Of a DNA stretch of 64,000 nucleotides, positions 28,176-37,610 are shown piece after piece. The notes beneath the pieces are model-generated. The model searched no databases, had not been told where the DNA came from, and saw only the letters and a program-made list of their open reading frames with translations. Position numbers and translations under genes: made by a program. The DNA is taken from NCBI RefSeq assembly GCF_001310815.1, contig NZ_BAZK01000012.1, positions 62,001 to 126,000 of the forward strand, read 5' to 3'. Each line of letters begins with the position of its first letter. Within the stretch, counting starts at the first letter, position 1. The stretch is from Pseudovibrio denitrificans JCM 12308. Its GTDB lineage: Bacteria; Pseudomonadota; Alphaproteobacteria; Rhizobiales; Stappiaceae.

Positions 28176-29714
28176 ATGACCGTAGGTCTGGATACCGTGA
28201 AATTCGCAGAAGAAACAATTGAACTCATGGAGCGTATGGGTGTTGCCCGCGCTGCTTTGGAAGGTGGCACTCTGGCTGCAACCTCTCCAAACACCGGTGA
28301 AACACTGGCGATGATCAAGGAAGACAGCGTTGAGGAAACCTCCGCTGCGATTGGTCGTGCGCATGACGCTTTCAAAGAGTGGCGCAAGCTGCCTGCACCG
28401 CGCCGCGGTGAGCTGGTTCGCCTGCTGGGTGAAGAGCTTCGCACCTACAAAGACGACCTTGGCAAGCTGGTGAGCCTGGAAGCGGGCAAGATCACTTCTG
28501 AAGGTCTGGGTGAAGTTCAGGAAATGATCGACATCTGCGACTTCGCAGTTGGACTTTCCCGTCAGCTTTACGGCCTGACCATCGCGACCGAGCGTCCGGG
28601 TCACCGTATGATGGAAACCTGGCATCCATCCGGCGTTGTTGGCGTAATCTCCGCGTTCAACTTCCCGGTTGCAGTCTGGTCCTGGAACGCAGCACTGGCG
28701 TTTGTTTGTGGTGACTCCGTTGTCTGGAAGCCATCTGAAAAATCTCCTCTGACAGCAATGGCTGTTCAGGCGCTTTATGAGCGTGCAGCTGCCAAATTTG
28801 GTGATGACGCACCAAAAGGCCTGTTGGAAGTCATTCAGGGTGGCCGTGAAATCGGTGAAACTCTGGTCGACGATAAGCGCGTCCCAGTTATCTCCGCAAC
28901 CGGATCCACCCGCATGGGTCGTCAGGTTGGCCCGCGTGTTGCACAGCGCTTCGGCAAGTCCATCCTTGAGCTGGGCGGCAACAACGCAGCGATCGTGACC
29001 CCGTCTGCTGATCTGGATCTGACCCTGCGCGGCGTTGCGTTTGCGGCTATGGGCACCTGCGGTCAGCGCTGCACCACACTGCGTCGTCTGATCACCCATG
29101 ACAGCGTGTATGACGCGCTGATCCCGCGCCTGATCAAAGCATACTCCTCCGTCAAGATCGGTATCCCAACCCAAGACGGTACTCTGATCGGTCCGCTCAT
29201 CGACAAAGACGCATTCGACAATATGCAGAAGTCTCTGGAAGCAGCGAAAGCGGCTGGTGGCACCGTGCATGGTGGTCAGCGTGTGATGGCTGACGAATAT
29301 CCGGATGCTTACTACGTTCAGCCAGCGATCGTTGAGATGCCAGGTCAGGTTGGTCCTGTTCTGGAAGAGACCTTTGCTCCGATCCTTTACGTCATTCGCT
29401 ACACCGATTTTGATGATGCGATTGAAATTCAGAACGGTGTTGGTGCTGGTCTGTCTTCTTCCGTCTTCACTAAAGACATGGGCGAAGCTGAAACCTTCGT
29501 TTCTGTTGTTGGCTCTGATTGCGGCATTGCAAACGTCAACATCGGTCCGTCCGGCGCTGAAATTGGCGGCGCATTCGGCGGTGAGAAGGAAACTGGTGGT
29601 GGCCGTGAAGCTGGCTCTGATGCCTGGAAGGCATATATGCGCCGCGCAACCAACACCATCAACTACTCCGGCGCTCTCCCATTGGCGCAGGGTGTGAAGT
29701 TTGACGTTGAATAA
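28176..29714 (+). CDS. amaB: Aldehyde dehydrogenase, ALDH7/AmaB-like (aminoadipate-semialdehyde dehydrogenase)
   Basis: About 512 residues, NAD-dependent. The best reading is oxidation of L-2-aminoadipate-6-semialdehyde (piperideine-6-carboxylate) to 2-aminoadipate in lysine breakdown. Catalytic Glu is in ILELGGNNA and catalytic Cys in GQRCTTLRR, the ALDH7 form of the motif; SAFNFPVAVWSWNAALA is the cofactor-site segment. GGGGA precedes the ATG at 28176. It is followed 12 bases later by glutaryl-CoA dehydrogenase, which supports a lysine pathway rather than a general aldehyde role. The substrate is inferred from the ALDH7-like motifs and this partner. Confidence 0.85.
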   Translation: MTVGLDTVKFAEETIELMERMGVARAALEGGTLAATSPNTGETLAMIKEDSVEETSAAIGRAHDAFKEWRKLPAPRRGELVRLLGEELRTYKDDLGKLVSLEAGKITSEGLGEVQEMIDICDFAVGLSRQLYGLTIATERPGHRMMETWHPSGVVGVISAFNFPVAVWSWNAALAFVCGDSVVWKPSEKSPLTAMAVQALYERAAAKFGDDAPKGLLEVIQGGREIGETLVDDKRVPVISATGSTRMGRQVGPRVAQRFGKSILELGGNNAAIVTPSADLDLTLRGVAFAAMGTCGQRCTTLRRLITHDSVYDALIPRLIKAYSSVKIGIPTQDGTLIGPLIDKDAFDNMQKSLEAAKAAGGTVHGGQRVMADEYPDAYYVQPAIVEMPGQVGPVLEETFAPILYVIRYTDFDDAIEIQNGVGAGLSSSVFTKDMGEAETFVSVVGSDCGIANVNIGPSGAEIGGAFGGEKETGGGREAGSDAWKAYMRRATNTINYSGALPLAQGVKFDVE

Positions 29715-29726
29715 GGAATTTTGAGA

Positions 29727-30926
29727 ATGAGTAGTGATCCAACAGGCGGAGGCGTCTTCAATTGGGAAGACCCGTTCCTGATGCGCGACCAGCTGAATGA
29801 AGACGAAGTCCTCATCATGGAAAGCGCGCGTGCGTACGCTCAGGAAAAGCTTCTGCCACGCGTGATGGAAGCTTACCGCGAAGAGAAAACTGATCGCTCC
29901 ATCTTTAACGAGATGGGCGAGCAGGGTCTCCTCGGCGTGACCCTTCCTGAGCAATATGGTGGCTCTGCTGCGTCCTACGTGGCTTACGGCTTGGTTGCGC
30001 GTGAAGTTGAGCGCATCGACAGCGGCTACCGCTCCATGATGAGCGTGCAGTCTTCACTGGTGATGTACCCAATCTACGCTTACGGCTCTGAAGAACAGCG
30101 CATGAAGTATCTGCCGAAGCTTGCTTCTGGTGAATACGTTGGCTGTTTTGGTCTGACCGAGCCGGATGCAGGTTCTGACCCGGCTGGCATGCGTACCCGC
30201 GCTGTTAAGACTGAGAGCGGCTACCGCATCACTGGTTCCAAGATGTGGATCTCCAACTCCCCAATCGCAGACGTGTTTGTGGTTTGGGCGAAGTCTGAAG
30301 CGCATGACAACCAGATCCGCGGTTTCGTTCTTGAAAAGGGTATGGAAGGTCTTTCCGCACCTAAGATCGAGGGCAAGCTGTCTCTGCGTGCTTCCATCAC
30401 CGGTGAAATCGTAATGGACAACGTGGAAGTGGGTGAAGACGCGCTGCTGCCTAACGTTTCTGGTCTGAAAGGCCCATTCGGCTGTCTAAATCGCGCTCGC
30501 TACGGCATCTCCTGGGGTGCGCTGGGCGCTGCGGAAGATTGCTGGATGCGTGCTCGCCAGTACGGGATGGACCGCAAGCAGTTCAACCGTCCGCTGGCAC
30601 AGACACAGCTGTTCCAGAAGAAGCTGGCAGACATGCAGACCGAGATTTCACTCGGCCTTCAGGCTTCCCTGCGTGTTGGTCGTCTGTTTGACGAAGGCCG
30701 CGTTGCGCCAGAGATGATTTCCATCGTGAAGCGCAACAACTGCGGTAAAGCGCTGGATATCGCTCGTCAGGCACGTGACATGCACGGTGGTAACGGCATC
30801 TCTGAGGAATTTATGGTGATGCGCCATGCTCAGAACCTTGAGACCGTCAACACTTACGAAGGCACGCATGACGTTCACGCCCTTATTCTGGGTCGTGCGC
30901 AGACTGGCCTTCAGGCTTTCTTTTAA
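29727..30926 (+). CDS. gcdH: Glutaryl-CoA dehydrogenase
   Basis: An FAD enzyme that oxidises and decarboxylates glutaryl-CoA to crotonyl-CoA, a late step of lysine and tryptophan breakdown. About 399 residues from the ATG at 29727, with AAGGAA eight bases upstream. The acyl-CoA dehydrogenase fold is seen in [15 protein letters not shown] and [11 protein letters not shown]-type segments. The GCDH-specific catalytic Glu is in [16 protein letters not shown] near the end, and [23 protein letters not shown] is intact. It lies directly after the ALDH7-like gene and is followed by a hairpin. Confidence 0.94.
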   Translation: MSSDPTGGGVFNWEDPFLMRDQLNEDEVLIMESARAYAQEKLLPRVMEAYREEKTDRSIFNEMGEQGLLGVTLPEQYGGSAASYVAYGLVAREVERIDSGYRSMMSVQSSLVMYPIYAYGSEEQRMKYLPKLASGEYVGCFGLTEPDAGSDPAGMRTRAVKTESGYRITGSKMWISNSPIADVFVVWAKSEAHDNQIRGFVLEKGMEGLSAPKIEGKLSLRASITGEIVMDNVEVGEDALLPNVSGLKGPFGCLNRARYGISWGALGAAEDCWMRARQYGMDRKQFNRPLAQTQLFQKKLADMQTEISLGLQASLRVGRLFDEGRVAPEMISIVKRNNCGKALDIARQARDMHGGNGISEEFMVMRHAQNLETVNTYEGTHDVHALILGRAQTGLQAFF

Positions 30927-30946
30927 GCCCTGATCTACAGCGCGTT

Positions 30947-30982
30947 CCTGAAAAAGCTGGGAGGCATCTTTCAGGAATACGC
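30947..30982. repeat. Intergenic palindromic repeat, copy 2
   Basis: Left arm CCTGAAA, centre with GGGAGGC, right arm TTTCAGG followed by AATACGC. The stem differs in sequence from the other copies on both sides, so pairing is kept. It lies after gcdH. Confidence 0.6.
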
Positions 30983-30992
30983 TTAAACTCTT

Positions 30993-31015
30993 GGGAGGCG
31001 TTTTGTCTCCCTTTT
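30993..31015 (+). terminator. Weak terminator after gcdH
   Basis: GGGAG and CTCCC pair across a nine-base loop and are followed by TTTT. The stem is short; it may stop only part of the transcripts before the FAD oxidase gene. Confidence 0.5.
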
Positions 31016-31097
31016 AGGCCGACGCTCGCGAATACCCGCCTAAATATTTCGGGCGTCGGTTCTTACTTTCTCCATTTCTCAGTATTCAGGTGTAACT

Positions 31098-32282
31098 ATG
31101 GCGATAGCTTCAGTTGATGTTGCTATTATTGGGGGGGCTGTCATCGGATCATCGGTGGCGTACCATCTTGCACAGCGCGACGATTTTAAGGGTAGCATTG
31201 CGGTCTTTGAGAAAGACCCATCCTACCAACATTGCGCCTCGGCGCTTTCTGCCGCTTCTATTCGCCAACAGTTCTCCTCTGCCGTGAACATCGACATTTC
31301 GCTCTATGGCATCGATTTCCTGCGCAACATTGGTGATCTTCTGGAAGTTGACGGCGATAAGCCGCGTATTGATCTGGTTGAAGGCGGCTATCTGTTCCTC
31401 GCTACACCGGATAAGCGCAGCATTCTGGAAGAAAACCACGCTCTACAGCAGAAGATGGGCGCGGACATTGGTTTTCTGGAAGCTGATGCGCTGAAAGCCA
31501 AGTTCCCCTGGCTCAATACCTCTGATCTTTCCGCAGGCTGTCATGGCCTGTCCGGCGAAGGCTGGTTTGACGGGTATGGGTTGATGCAGGCGTTTCGCCG
31601 CAAAGCGCGCTCCCTGAACGTGCCTTATGAGCCGTATCAGGTGGTTCACCTTGAAAAGATCATGGGCGGCAGCTGGATTCTGACGCTCTCCAACGGTGAA
31701 CAAGTGGAAGCTGGCGTGGTGGTGAATGCTGCCGGGGCTTCCGGCGGGACACAGATCTGTCTGGAGGCTGGGTTTGACGCGCCGGTTCACTCCAAAAAAC
31801 GGATGATCTTTACTTTTGAATGCCGCGATGAGGTTCCCGGCCTGCCGTTGCTGATTGATCCGAATGGAACCTATGTACGCCCTGAAGGCACCGGCTTTAT
31901 CTGTGGCAGTTCACCGGATGAAGAGCAAGACCCTGATTGTTACGATTACGAGGTGGACTACTCCTTTTTCGAGGAGCACCTGTGGCCAACACTGGCAACG
32001 CGTATTCCTGCATTCGAAGCCATCAAACCTGGCGCTGCTTGGGCAGGGCATTATGATGTGAACCTGTTCGACCACAACGCCTTTATGGGGCCAGTACCAG
32101 GCATCGAAGACTTCTACATCGCCCTAGGCTTCTCCGGTCACGGCCTGCAACAAAGCCCTGCCGTTGGACGCGCACTTGCAGAGCATATCGTGACAGGCGG
32201 CTATGAAACGCTGGACCTTTCCGAACTCGGCGTTGAACGTCTGGCTGCCAACAAGCCGCTGATTGAGCGGAACGTGGTTTAA
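31098..32282 (+). CDS. FAD-dependent oxidoreductase (DAO family)
   Basis: A 394-residue flavoenzyme of the glycine/D-amino-acid oxidase type. The FAD-binding GXGXXG-like start is VAIIGGAVIGSSVAYHLAQ. VVVNAAGASGG and the C-terminal IALGFSGHGLQQSPAVGRALAEHI are the conserved DAO segments. Next to the ALDH7-like and glutaryl-CoA dehydrogenase genes, a role in oxidising pipecolate, sarcosine-like or D-lysine-derived imino acids is attractive. That is inference; the sequence also resembles FOXRED1-type oxidoreductases. Its TAA stop overlaps the stop of the convergent LysR gene in one TTAA. Confidence 0.82.
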   Translation: MAIASVDVAIIGGAVIGSSVAYHLAQRDDFKGSIAVFEKDPSYQHCASALSAASIRQQFSSAVNIDISLYGIDFLRNIGDLLEVDGDKPRIDLVEGGYLFLATPDKRSILEENHALQQKMGADIGFLEADALKAKFPWLNTSDLSAGCHGLSGEGWFDGYGLMQAFRRKARSLNVPYEPYQVVHLEKIMGGSWILTLSNGEQVEAGVVVNAAGASGGTQICLEAGFDAPVHSKKRMIFTFECRDEVPGLPLLIDPNGTYVRPEGTGFICGSSPDEEQDPDCYDYEVDYSFFEEHLWPTLATRIPAFEAIKPGAAWAGHYDVNLFDHNAFMGPVPGIEDFYIALGFSGHGLQQSPAVGRALAEHIVTGGYETLDLSELGVERLAANKPLIERNVV

Positions 32283-33235
32283 CTGGAGGTGGCCTGCTGA
32301 GGTGGGCCGCTGAGTTTGCTGCGGTTTTGGATGATCAGGTCGGCCAGGAAGTCTGCCATGACGCGCATTCGGGGGGAGTGGGCGAGGTCGGAGTGCATGA
32401 CCAGATAGATAGGTTGTTCGACACCAATATCCGCATTCACGCAGACAAGACCAGCATCCGATGCAAGGAAGTGCGGTAGGACGGCGAGGCCGAGACCGGC
32501 TTGTGTCGCTGCGACTTGCGTTGCCAGTGATGATGTTAGAACGGCGGGTTGGCGGCCTTTCAGAGCGCGTTCAATCCATTTTGCATTCACCAGATGCGAG
32601 AGCGCTTCACACCAGGAAATGAAGTCATCCTGCTCATAATTCTCCTGGTCAGCCCATTTTGTTCGTTTGAGCGCATAGTCTTTGCTTGCGTAGAGGCCAA
32701 AGCCAAGTGTTCCTAGACGGCGGAGGGTGACGTTGCCGCTTTCTGGTTTCACCATGCGAATGGCTAGGTCTGCATCGCGGCGGTGCAGGTTGACTGAGCT
32801 GACGTCGGTCAGGATCTCTATGTGCAGCTCTGGGTAGTTTGCACGAAACTCTGGCAATGCGGGCAGGATCAGGTGGGTGGCGAGGTTTTCTGCCGTGGCA
32901 AGACGGAGTTTGCCAGAGATGCCTGCCTGTGCTTTTGCGCCGGAAGCGAATGCTGTGGCGGCGGCTTCCAGCGCTTCGGCTTTTGCCAGCAGATCGCGGC
33001 CATCTTCAGTGAGCTGGTAGCCAGACTGGTGCCTGATAAACAACGGAATTTTCAGCGTTTCTTCGAGGCGATCGATCTTTCTTGAGAGTGTCGCGACACC
33101 GATGCTCAGGCGATAAGCAGCAGCGCTGAGTGTTCCTGTTCTGGCGACAGCCAGAAAGGCTTTGGTGTCATCCCAAACAAGATCGCGCAGGATTTCATTT
33201 CCACTTTCGGAAATCTGCTTTCCAGTTTTGCTCAT
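32279..33235 (-). CDS. LysR-family regulator
   Basis: About 318 residues from the ATG at 33235 (MSKTGKQISESG); an in-frame ATG three codons upstream is also possible, and a much longer frame overlaps the divergent gene. The helix-turn-helix region is WDDTKAFLAVARTGTLSAAAYRLSIGVATLSRKIDRLE, the pattern of CrgA/DsdC-like members that regulate a divergent oxidoreductase. The effector domain follows (ATLRLATAEN-type, ADLAIRMV). It is divergent from an aldo/keto reductase with only about 55 bases between, so it probably controls that gene. Confidence 0.88.
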   Translation of the reverse strand: MSKTGKQISESGNEILRDLVWDDTKAFLAVARTGTLSAAAYRLSIGVATLSRKIDRLEETLKIPLFIRHQSGYQLTEDGRDLLAKAEALEAAATAFASGAKAQAGISGKLRLATAENLATHLILPALPEFRANYPELHIEILTDVSSVNLHRRDADLAIRMVKPESGNVTLRRLGTLGFGLYASKDYALKRTKWADQENYEQDDFISWCEALSHLVNAKWIERALKGRQPAVLTSSLATQVAATQAGLGLAVLPHFLASDAGLVCVNADIGVEQPIYLVMHSDLAHSPRMRVMADFLADLIIQNRSKLSGPPQQATSS

Positions 33236-33290
33236 ATTTTCCATTTTTGAAACATGGCAAGTAATCAGCAGCAACACAAGGAAGATGCTG

Positions 33291-34274
33291 ATGAAAACTC
33301 GCCAACTCGGTTCCAAACTCAATGTTTCCATGCTCGGCCTGGGATGCATGGGAATGAGTGAGTTCTATGGCTCACATGATGACAGCGTATCCTTGCGCGT
33401 GATGGCGCGAGCGGTTGAGCTGGGCATCGACTTTTTTGATACAGCAGACATGTACGGCCCTCATCACAATGAGGAGCTGATTGGCCGCTTTTTGAAGGAA
33501 ACCAAGGCGCCGCTTAAGATCGCAACGAAGTTTGGCATCAATCGCAAACCCGGTGAATACAAGCGGACGATCGAGAATAGTCGGCAATACGCACGGCAGG
33601 CTTGTGAAGCTTCTCTGAAACGTCTGGGGCTTGATTACATAGACCTTTACTACGTTCACCGCGTGAACCCAGCGCAACCCATTGAAGATGTGATGGGGGA
33701 GCTTTCGTTGCTGGTTGAGGAAGGTAAGATCGGCAATATCGGGCTTTGTGAGGTCAGCGAAAAAACGCTTCGCCGGGCTCATGCCGTTCATCCGATTGCA
33801 GCGGTGCAGACAGAGTATTCTCTTTGGTCGCGTGATGTGGAAGAGGCGATCCTGCCGACCTGCCGCGAGCTTGGGATTGGCTTTGTGCCTTACTCTCCCT
33901 TGGGCAGGGGCTTTCTAACGGGCAGTTTCAATTCTGAGACGCAGTTTGAAGAAGGTGACTTCCGCGCAAATCTGCCGAGGTTCTCTAAAGAAGCGCTGCA
34001 GGTGAACGAGGGGATCACGAAGGTTATTGTGGAGGCTGCCGCTCAGAAGCAATGCACGCCTGCGCAGCTCTCTCTGGCTTGGCTGCTGGCGAAGGGCGAC
34101 GACATTGTGCCTATTCCGGGAACCAAGAGATTGCGCTATCTGGAAGAGAATATTGCGGCAACCGAGATTGCGCTTTCTTCTGAGGAAGTTGAGGCATTGG
34201 AGGCTAAGCTTGCTCTCATTTCAGTTGTCGGCGAACGGTACACACCTGAAGGCATGAAAGGGCTGAATGCTTAG
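33291..34274 (+). CDS. Aldo/keto reductase
   Basis: A 327-residue NADPH-dependent TIM-barrel reductase. The ATG at 33291 has AAGGAAG about six bases upstream, while the ATG two codons earlier touches it. The active-site tetrad is visible: Asp in GIDFFDTADMYG with Tyr in the same segment, Lys in LKIATKFG and His in YVHRVNP. The NADP site is PIPGTKRLRYLEEN. The AKR11/13-type sequence suggests an aldehyde or quinone substrate. It is divergent from the LysR gene. Confidence 0.93.
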   Translation: MKTRQLGSKLNVSMLGLGCMGMSEFYGSHDDSVSLRVMARAVELGIDFFDTADMYGPHHNEELIGRFLKETKAPLKIATKFGINRKPGEYKRTIENSRQYARQACEASLKRLGLDYIDLYYVHRVNPAQPIEDVMGELSLLVEEGKIGNIGLCEVSEKTLRRAHAVHPIAAVQTEYSLWSRDVEEAILPTCRELGIGFVPYSPLGRGFLTGSFNSETQFEEGDFRANLPRFSKEALQVNEGITKVIVEAAAQKQCTPAQLSLAWLLAKGDDIVPIPGTKRLRYLEENIAATEIALSSEEVEALEAKLALISVVGERYTPEGMKGLNA

Positions 34275-34900
34275 ACTGACTCCCTGACTGCTGGAAAAAC
34301 TTATCCCCCTTGGCGAAAGATGGTCCCATACTAATCCCATGCCCACGTGACGGGCAGCTGGCGGGCCGTCCGTCGGCGTGTCGTGGGCTGGGTGGGGCTT
34401 TTGTAAGGGGTAACGCATCTTGCAGAGGTCCGGTGGCACCGATTTTCAGGCGTGACTGCATGGTCTGAGAGGAAGGGCCCAACCTGAAGGGCATCACGCA
34501 GTGGCATTTGCTGGTCAGAGCAGTACATGCCAAGGGCAACGGACCTGTTTGGATACGGAAACTTATCTGAGCAAAGCCGTTGTCTTTCCGGGAAACCGGC
34601 TATCGTGTCTTTCAGGATAAGAGGCGATGTTGGCCATACCAAAATGCCCGGGCAAGGCGCGTAGCCAATGCCGAAGACTCTATTACTAACTCAATGCGCA
34701 GGTATTGCCTGCCGCCTTGCTCCTCCCGATTTTCGGGAAATCTAACTTCACCACTGCATGGGATGCCATGTGGTGCTGTTGGTGTTTATTTTCCCGCTCC
34801 AGTGCCATTCAGAACAGCAAAACGCTGCATTTTCCTTCAATCTGACAAGCAGAGGGAAAGCCCCAGCATGACCAGTTGACCACGTGAAGGAGGGTGGACC
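34275..34900. other. Unexplained 626-base non-coding stretch
   Basis: No frame reads like a protein: the overlapping ORFs on both strands are rich in Pro, Arg, Cys and Ser and share no family pattern. The stretch is fairly GC-rich with several short hairpins (for example CGGTGGCACCG near 34429, and GATTTTCGGGAAATC near 34728), unlike the AT-rich promoter regions elsewhere. It does not match tmRNA, RNase P RNA or a known riboswitch that I can recognise. It leads into the effector-like gene. Confidence 0.4.
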
Positions 34901-35749
34901 ATGTCATCTTCAGTTGGTTTGGACACAACACGTATTCATCCGCAGATCTCTGCGGGTGATCTACAGAGCATCAAAGGCGCTTCAGACCGGGAGCATATTG
35001 GCAATCCGGCGACGCGGCTCTGGGACAAGATTGTCGACTGGTTTTGCGGCACTGATCGCGTCAACGCGAAGAAGCTGGTGTTTGATCTGTACTCCCCAAG
35101 CGTGACGGATCAGAACAAGGTCAAAGCCTTTGAGCAACTGCGCGAGATAGCTGGTGCGAATTTTCAGGAGAACTTCAAGGTCTATGACGGTCCGCGTTTT
35201 CAGAGCTATAGCGTGCTGGACTTCAAACTGGAGTTTGATGTGCGCAGCCCTGATCCAGACAGCGTGGAAGGCACCCTGAAGAACGACATCATGATGGAAG
35301 GAATTAAGATCCCGGAACAGCAGGGATTGCAGTTTCAAAAGGACTTCGACCGTAGGCAGGAGCGCACGTTCACCCTCAATTCCGAACCCATTGAAGATTT
35401 GAGCGTTCTGGATCAGTTTTCATCTCAAGAGCGAGCTGCGATCTATGCGATTTGCCATCAAGGTTTGTTTCCGCTGTTATCGGGTCCCGTGATGTGCATG
35501 TCCAATCATCAGGAGATGCGGTTTGATATCATCAAGCCGGGGCCGGATGATTTGCGGATTCAAGCCTACATGGAAAAGGACATTGCTGCGGACGTTGAAA
35601 GCGCCGACTACGAACGGCTGCAGCAGCAGGTTGCGGAGTACGAAGGCGTGAGGAAGTCGCTGAAGATTGAGGCGGTGATCAACGTCTGGCGCGGCGGACG
35701 GGAAGTTGATCTGGTTTCCGCAGAAGTCCTGTCACAAAACAGCGTGTGA
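34901..35749 (+). CDS. Candidate type III secreted effector with SPI-2-type N-terminal signal
   Basis: A 282-residue protein without signal peptide or membrane helix; AAGGAGGGTGG precedes the ATG. The first 65 residues follow the layout of Salmonella SPI-2 effectors such as SseJ and SifA: SVGLDTT near the start, IS...IKGAS (16-28), then LWDKIVDWF (40-48), close to the translocation motif WEK(I/M)xxFF. Conserved-looking A, K, L and FDLY residues follow at 56-64. The remainder (66-282) has no catalytic motif I recognise: FKLEFDV, RAAIYAICHQGLFPLLSGPV, then a helical stretch YERLQQQVAEYEGVRKSLKIEAV. It is an isolated gene behind a non-coding stretch, as effectors often are. No secretion apparatus is in this window; the assignment rests on the N-terminal resemblance recalled from known effectors. 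Confidence 0.6.
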   Translation: MSSSVGLDTTRIHPQISAGDLQSIKGASDREHIGNPATRLWDKIVDWFCGTDRVNAKKLVFDLYSPSVTDQNKVKAFEQLREIAGANFQENFKVYDGPRFQSYSVLDFKLEFDVRSPDPDSVEGTLKNDIMMEGIKIPEQQGLQFQKDFDRRQERTFTLNSEPIEDLSVLDQFSSQERAAIYAICHQGLFPLLSGPVMCMSNHQEMRFDIIKPGPDDLRIQAYMEKDIAADVESADYERLQQQVAEYEGVRKSLKIEAVINVWRGGREVDLVSAEVLSQNSV

Positions 35750-35788
35750 CAGGACGTAACTTAACAAAGGCAGACGAAGAGAGCTGGC

Positions 35789-37287
35789 TCAGATCTCTTT
35801 GTCCTTATCCTTCTTCTTCATCGCTTTTTCGAGCGCATTCACGGTGGTTCTGAGCACCTGAATGCGAGCGTAGCGCTTGTCTTCTGAGGAGATCAGCGTC
35901 CATGGTGCGTAGCGAGTTGAGGTGCGGTCCACCATGTCACCAGCTGCGATGGCGTATTCGTTCCATTTGAGGCGATTGCGCCAGTCTTCCTCAGTGATCT
36001 TGTAGTTCTTGTAGGCGGTTTCTTCACGAGCCTTGAAGCGGCGCAACTGCTCTTCTTCAGAGATCGCGAGCCAGAACTTACAGAGGATGAAGCCAGAATC
36101 CGTCAGTTCTTTCTCGAAAGCGTTGATTTCGTTGTAGGCGCGCATCCAGTCAGCTCGGAGCAGAAGCCCTCGACGCGCTCAACCAGAACACGCTCATACC
36201 AGGAGCGGTCGAAGATTGCGCTGTGGCCCTTCTTCGGCAGGCGACGCCAGAAACGCCAGAGGTATGGATGCAGCTTTTCTTCCACGGAAGGCGCTGCGAT
36301 TGGGTGCACTTTGTAGTTCCGCGGGTCCATGGAGCGGGTGAGGCGGCGAATGGAGCCCCCTTTGCCAGCTGCGTCATTGCCCTGGAAGACTGAGATGAAA
36401 CCGAACTTTTTGAAACGCTTGCGGTCTGTCAGGTACGCCATCTTGTCCTGAAGCTCTTCAAGCTCTTCCTTGTACTCCTCTTTGGAGATGGTCGCGGACA
36501 GATCAATCGCATCCACCGCATTGGCCTGAGACAGGGTGGTGACCACGGCAGGCGCTGAAACCGGTTTGCCGTTGCCGCTTTCCAGCTTCTTCTTCATGGA
36601 CTGGGCGATGGTTTCTGCCAGTGCAAGGTCACGAACATCCGGATCCTGTGACGGGATCACGAACCACGGCGCGTAGCCAGTGCTGGTTTGCAGAGAAGCT
36701 TTTTCACCTGCGGTCTGAGCTGCGCGATAATGTTCAGCACCGGACCATTCCTCAATGAAGTTGCGGCCTTTTTTGCCTTTGGCTTCTATATCATGCAGGC
36801 GTTCCTGCTGCTCTGCCTTGGGCAGGGTGAACCAGAACTTGAGAAGGAGAATGTTCTCGTAGGCGAGCATTTTTTCGAAGCGGTTGATGGCAGACAGCTG
36901 GCGTTCCAGCTCTGCGTCATCAATCTTGCCCATAACCGCATCACGCAGAGGTTCCTGATACCAGGAGCCAAACACAATGGAGGTTTCACCGCGTGCAGGC
37001 AGATCCCGCCAGTAACGCCAGTAGTTTGGTCGGGCGCTTTCAGACTCGCTGCGCTCTTCATGATAAGCGTTGCAGAACAGGTAACGCGTATCCATCCACT
37101 CGTATAAACGGGAGATTGCCGCGCCTTTACCCGAGCCGTCAACACCAGCGAGCAGAATGATTGTTGCGAAAGCTTTGTTCTCTCTCAGCTTATGCTGAAC
37201 TTCCAACAATTCCTCACGGAGTTCAGGCAGTCTTTTCTGAAGCAGCTCTTTACTGACTGTCTGAGGAATGTTTGCAGACTGAAACAT
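35789..37287 (-). CDS. Two-domain PPK2 (polyphosphate:AMP phosphotransferase type); frame broken once
   Basis: A fused double PPK2 protein of about 500 residues, the form that phosphorylates AMP with polyphosphate. The ATG at 37287 (MFQSANIPQTVSKE) has GAAGG upstream and matches the family start; two more upstream in-frame starts exist. Domain 1 has Walker A GVDGSGKG and a FGSWYQEPL lid segment. Domain 2 has GNDAAGKGGSIRRLTRSMDPR and FDRSWYERVLVERVEGF, the more canonical set. The frame breaks at 36154/36155; restoring one base gives CSEADWMRAYNEINAFEKEL. Domain 1 may be structural, as in other family members. Confidence 0.9.
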
Positions 37288-37610
37288 GCAAGTGACCTTC
37301 GCATCTGGGGCATGGCGTAAAATGTTATTTTTGCTCATTCGGCTTTGGGCCAAGAATAGCCATTCTGTATTATTGCTTAAAGAGCTAAACGATGTTTTTC
37401 GTCACCAGAATTAACGTATGGGTCTGATTAGTGGGACTATTATGCTTTTTGCAGGGAATAGGGCTTGTTATTTCCCTTTCAAAGGGCCAGATGCCTGCAT
37501 ATAAATGTAACAGAATGCGCACCATATTTTGGTCACCTTGGCACGATGTATACATTTTCAGTGGTCACCCAGCGATCTAAGTAATTTAAGAAAGAGCTAG
37601 AGACTTTTCA

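Noticed and set aside
28173-29954. 593-codon ORF on the minus strand opposite the aldehyde dehydrogenase
   Set aside because: It is antisense to a clear ALDH gene and reads as a codon-bias shadow.
32279-32282. TTAA used as the stop codon of two convergent genes
   Set aside because: Neat but not rare in compact bacterial genomes; no special meaning claimed.
34580-34879. 99-codon ORF before the effector-like gene
   Set aside because: Cys/Pro/Arg-rich sequence without family pattern, no start signal; overlapping ORFs of equal quality exist on the other strand.
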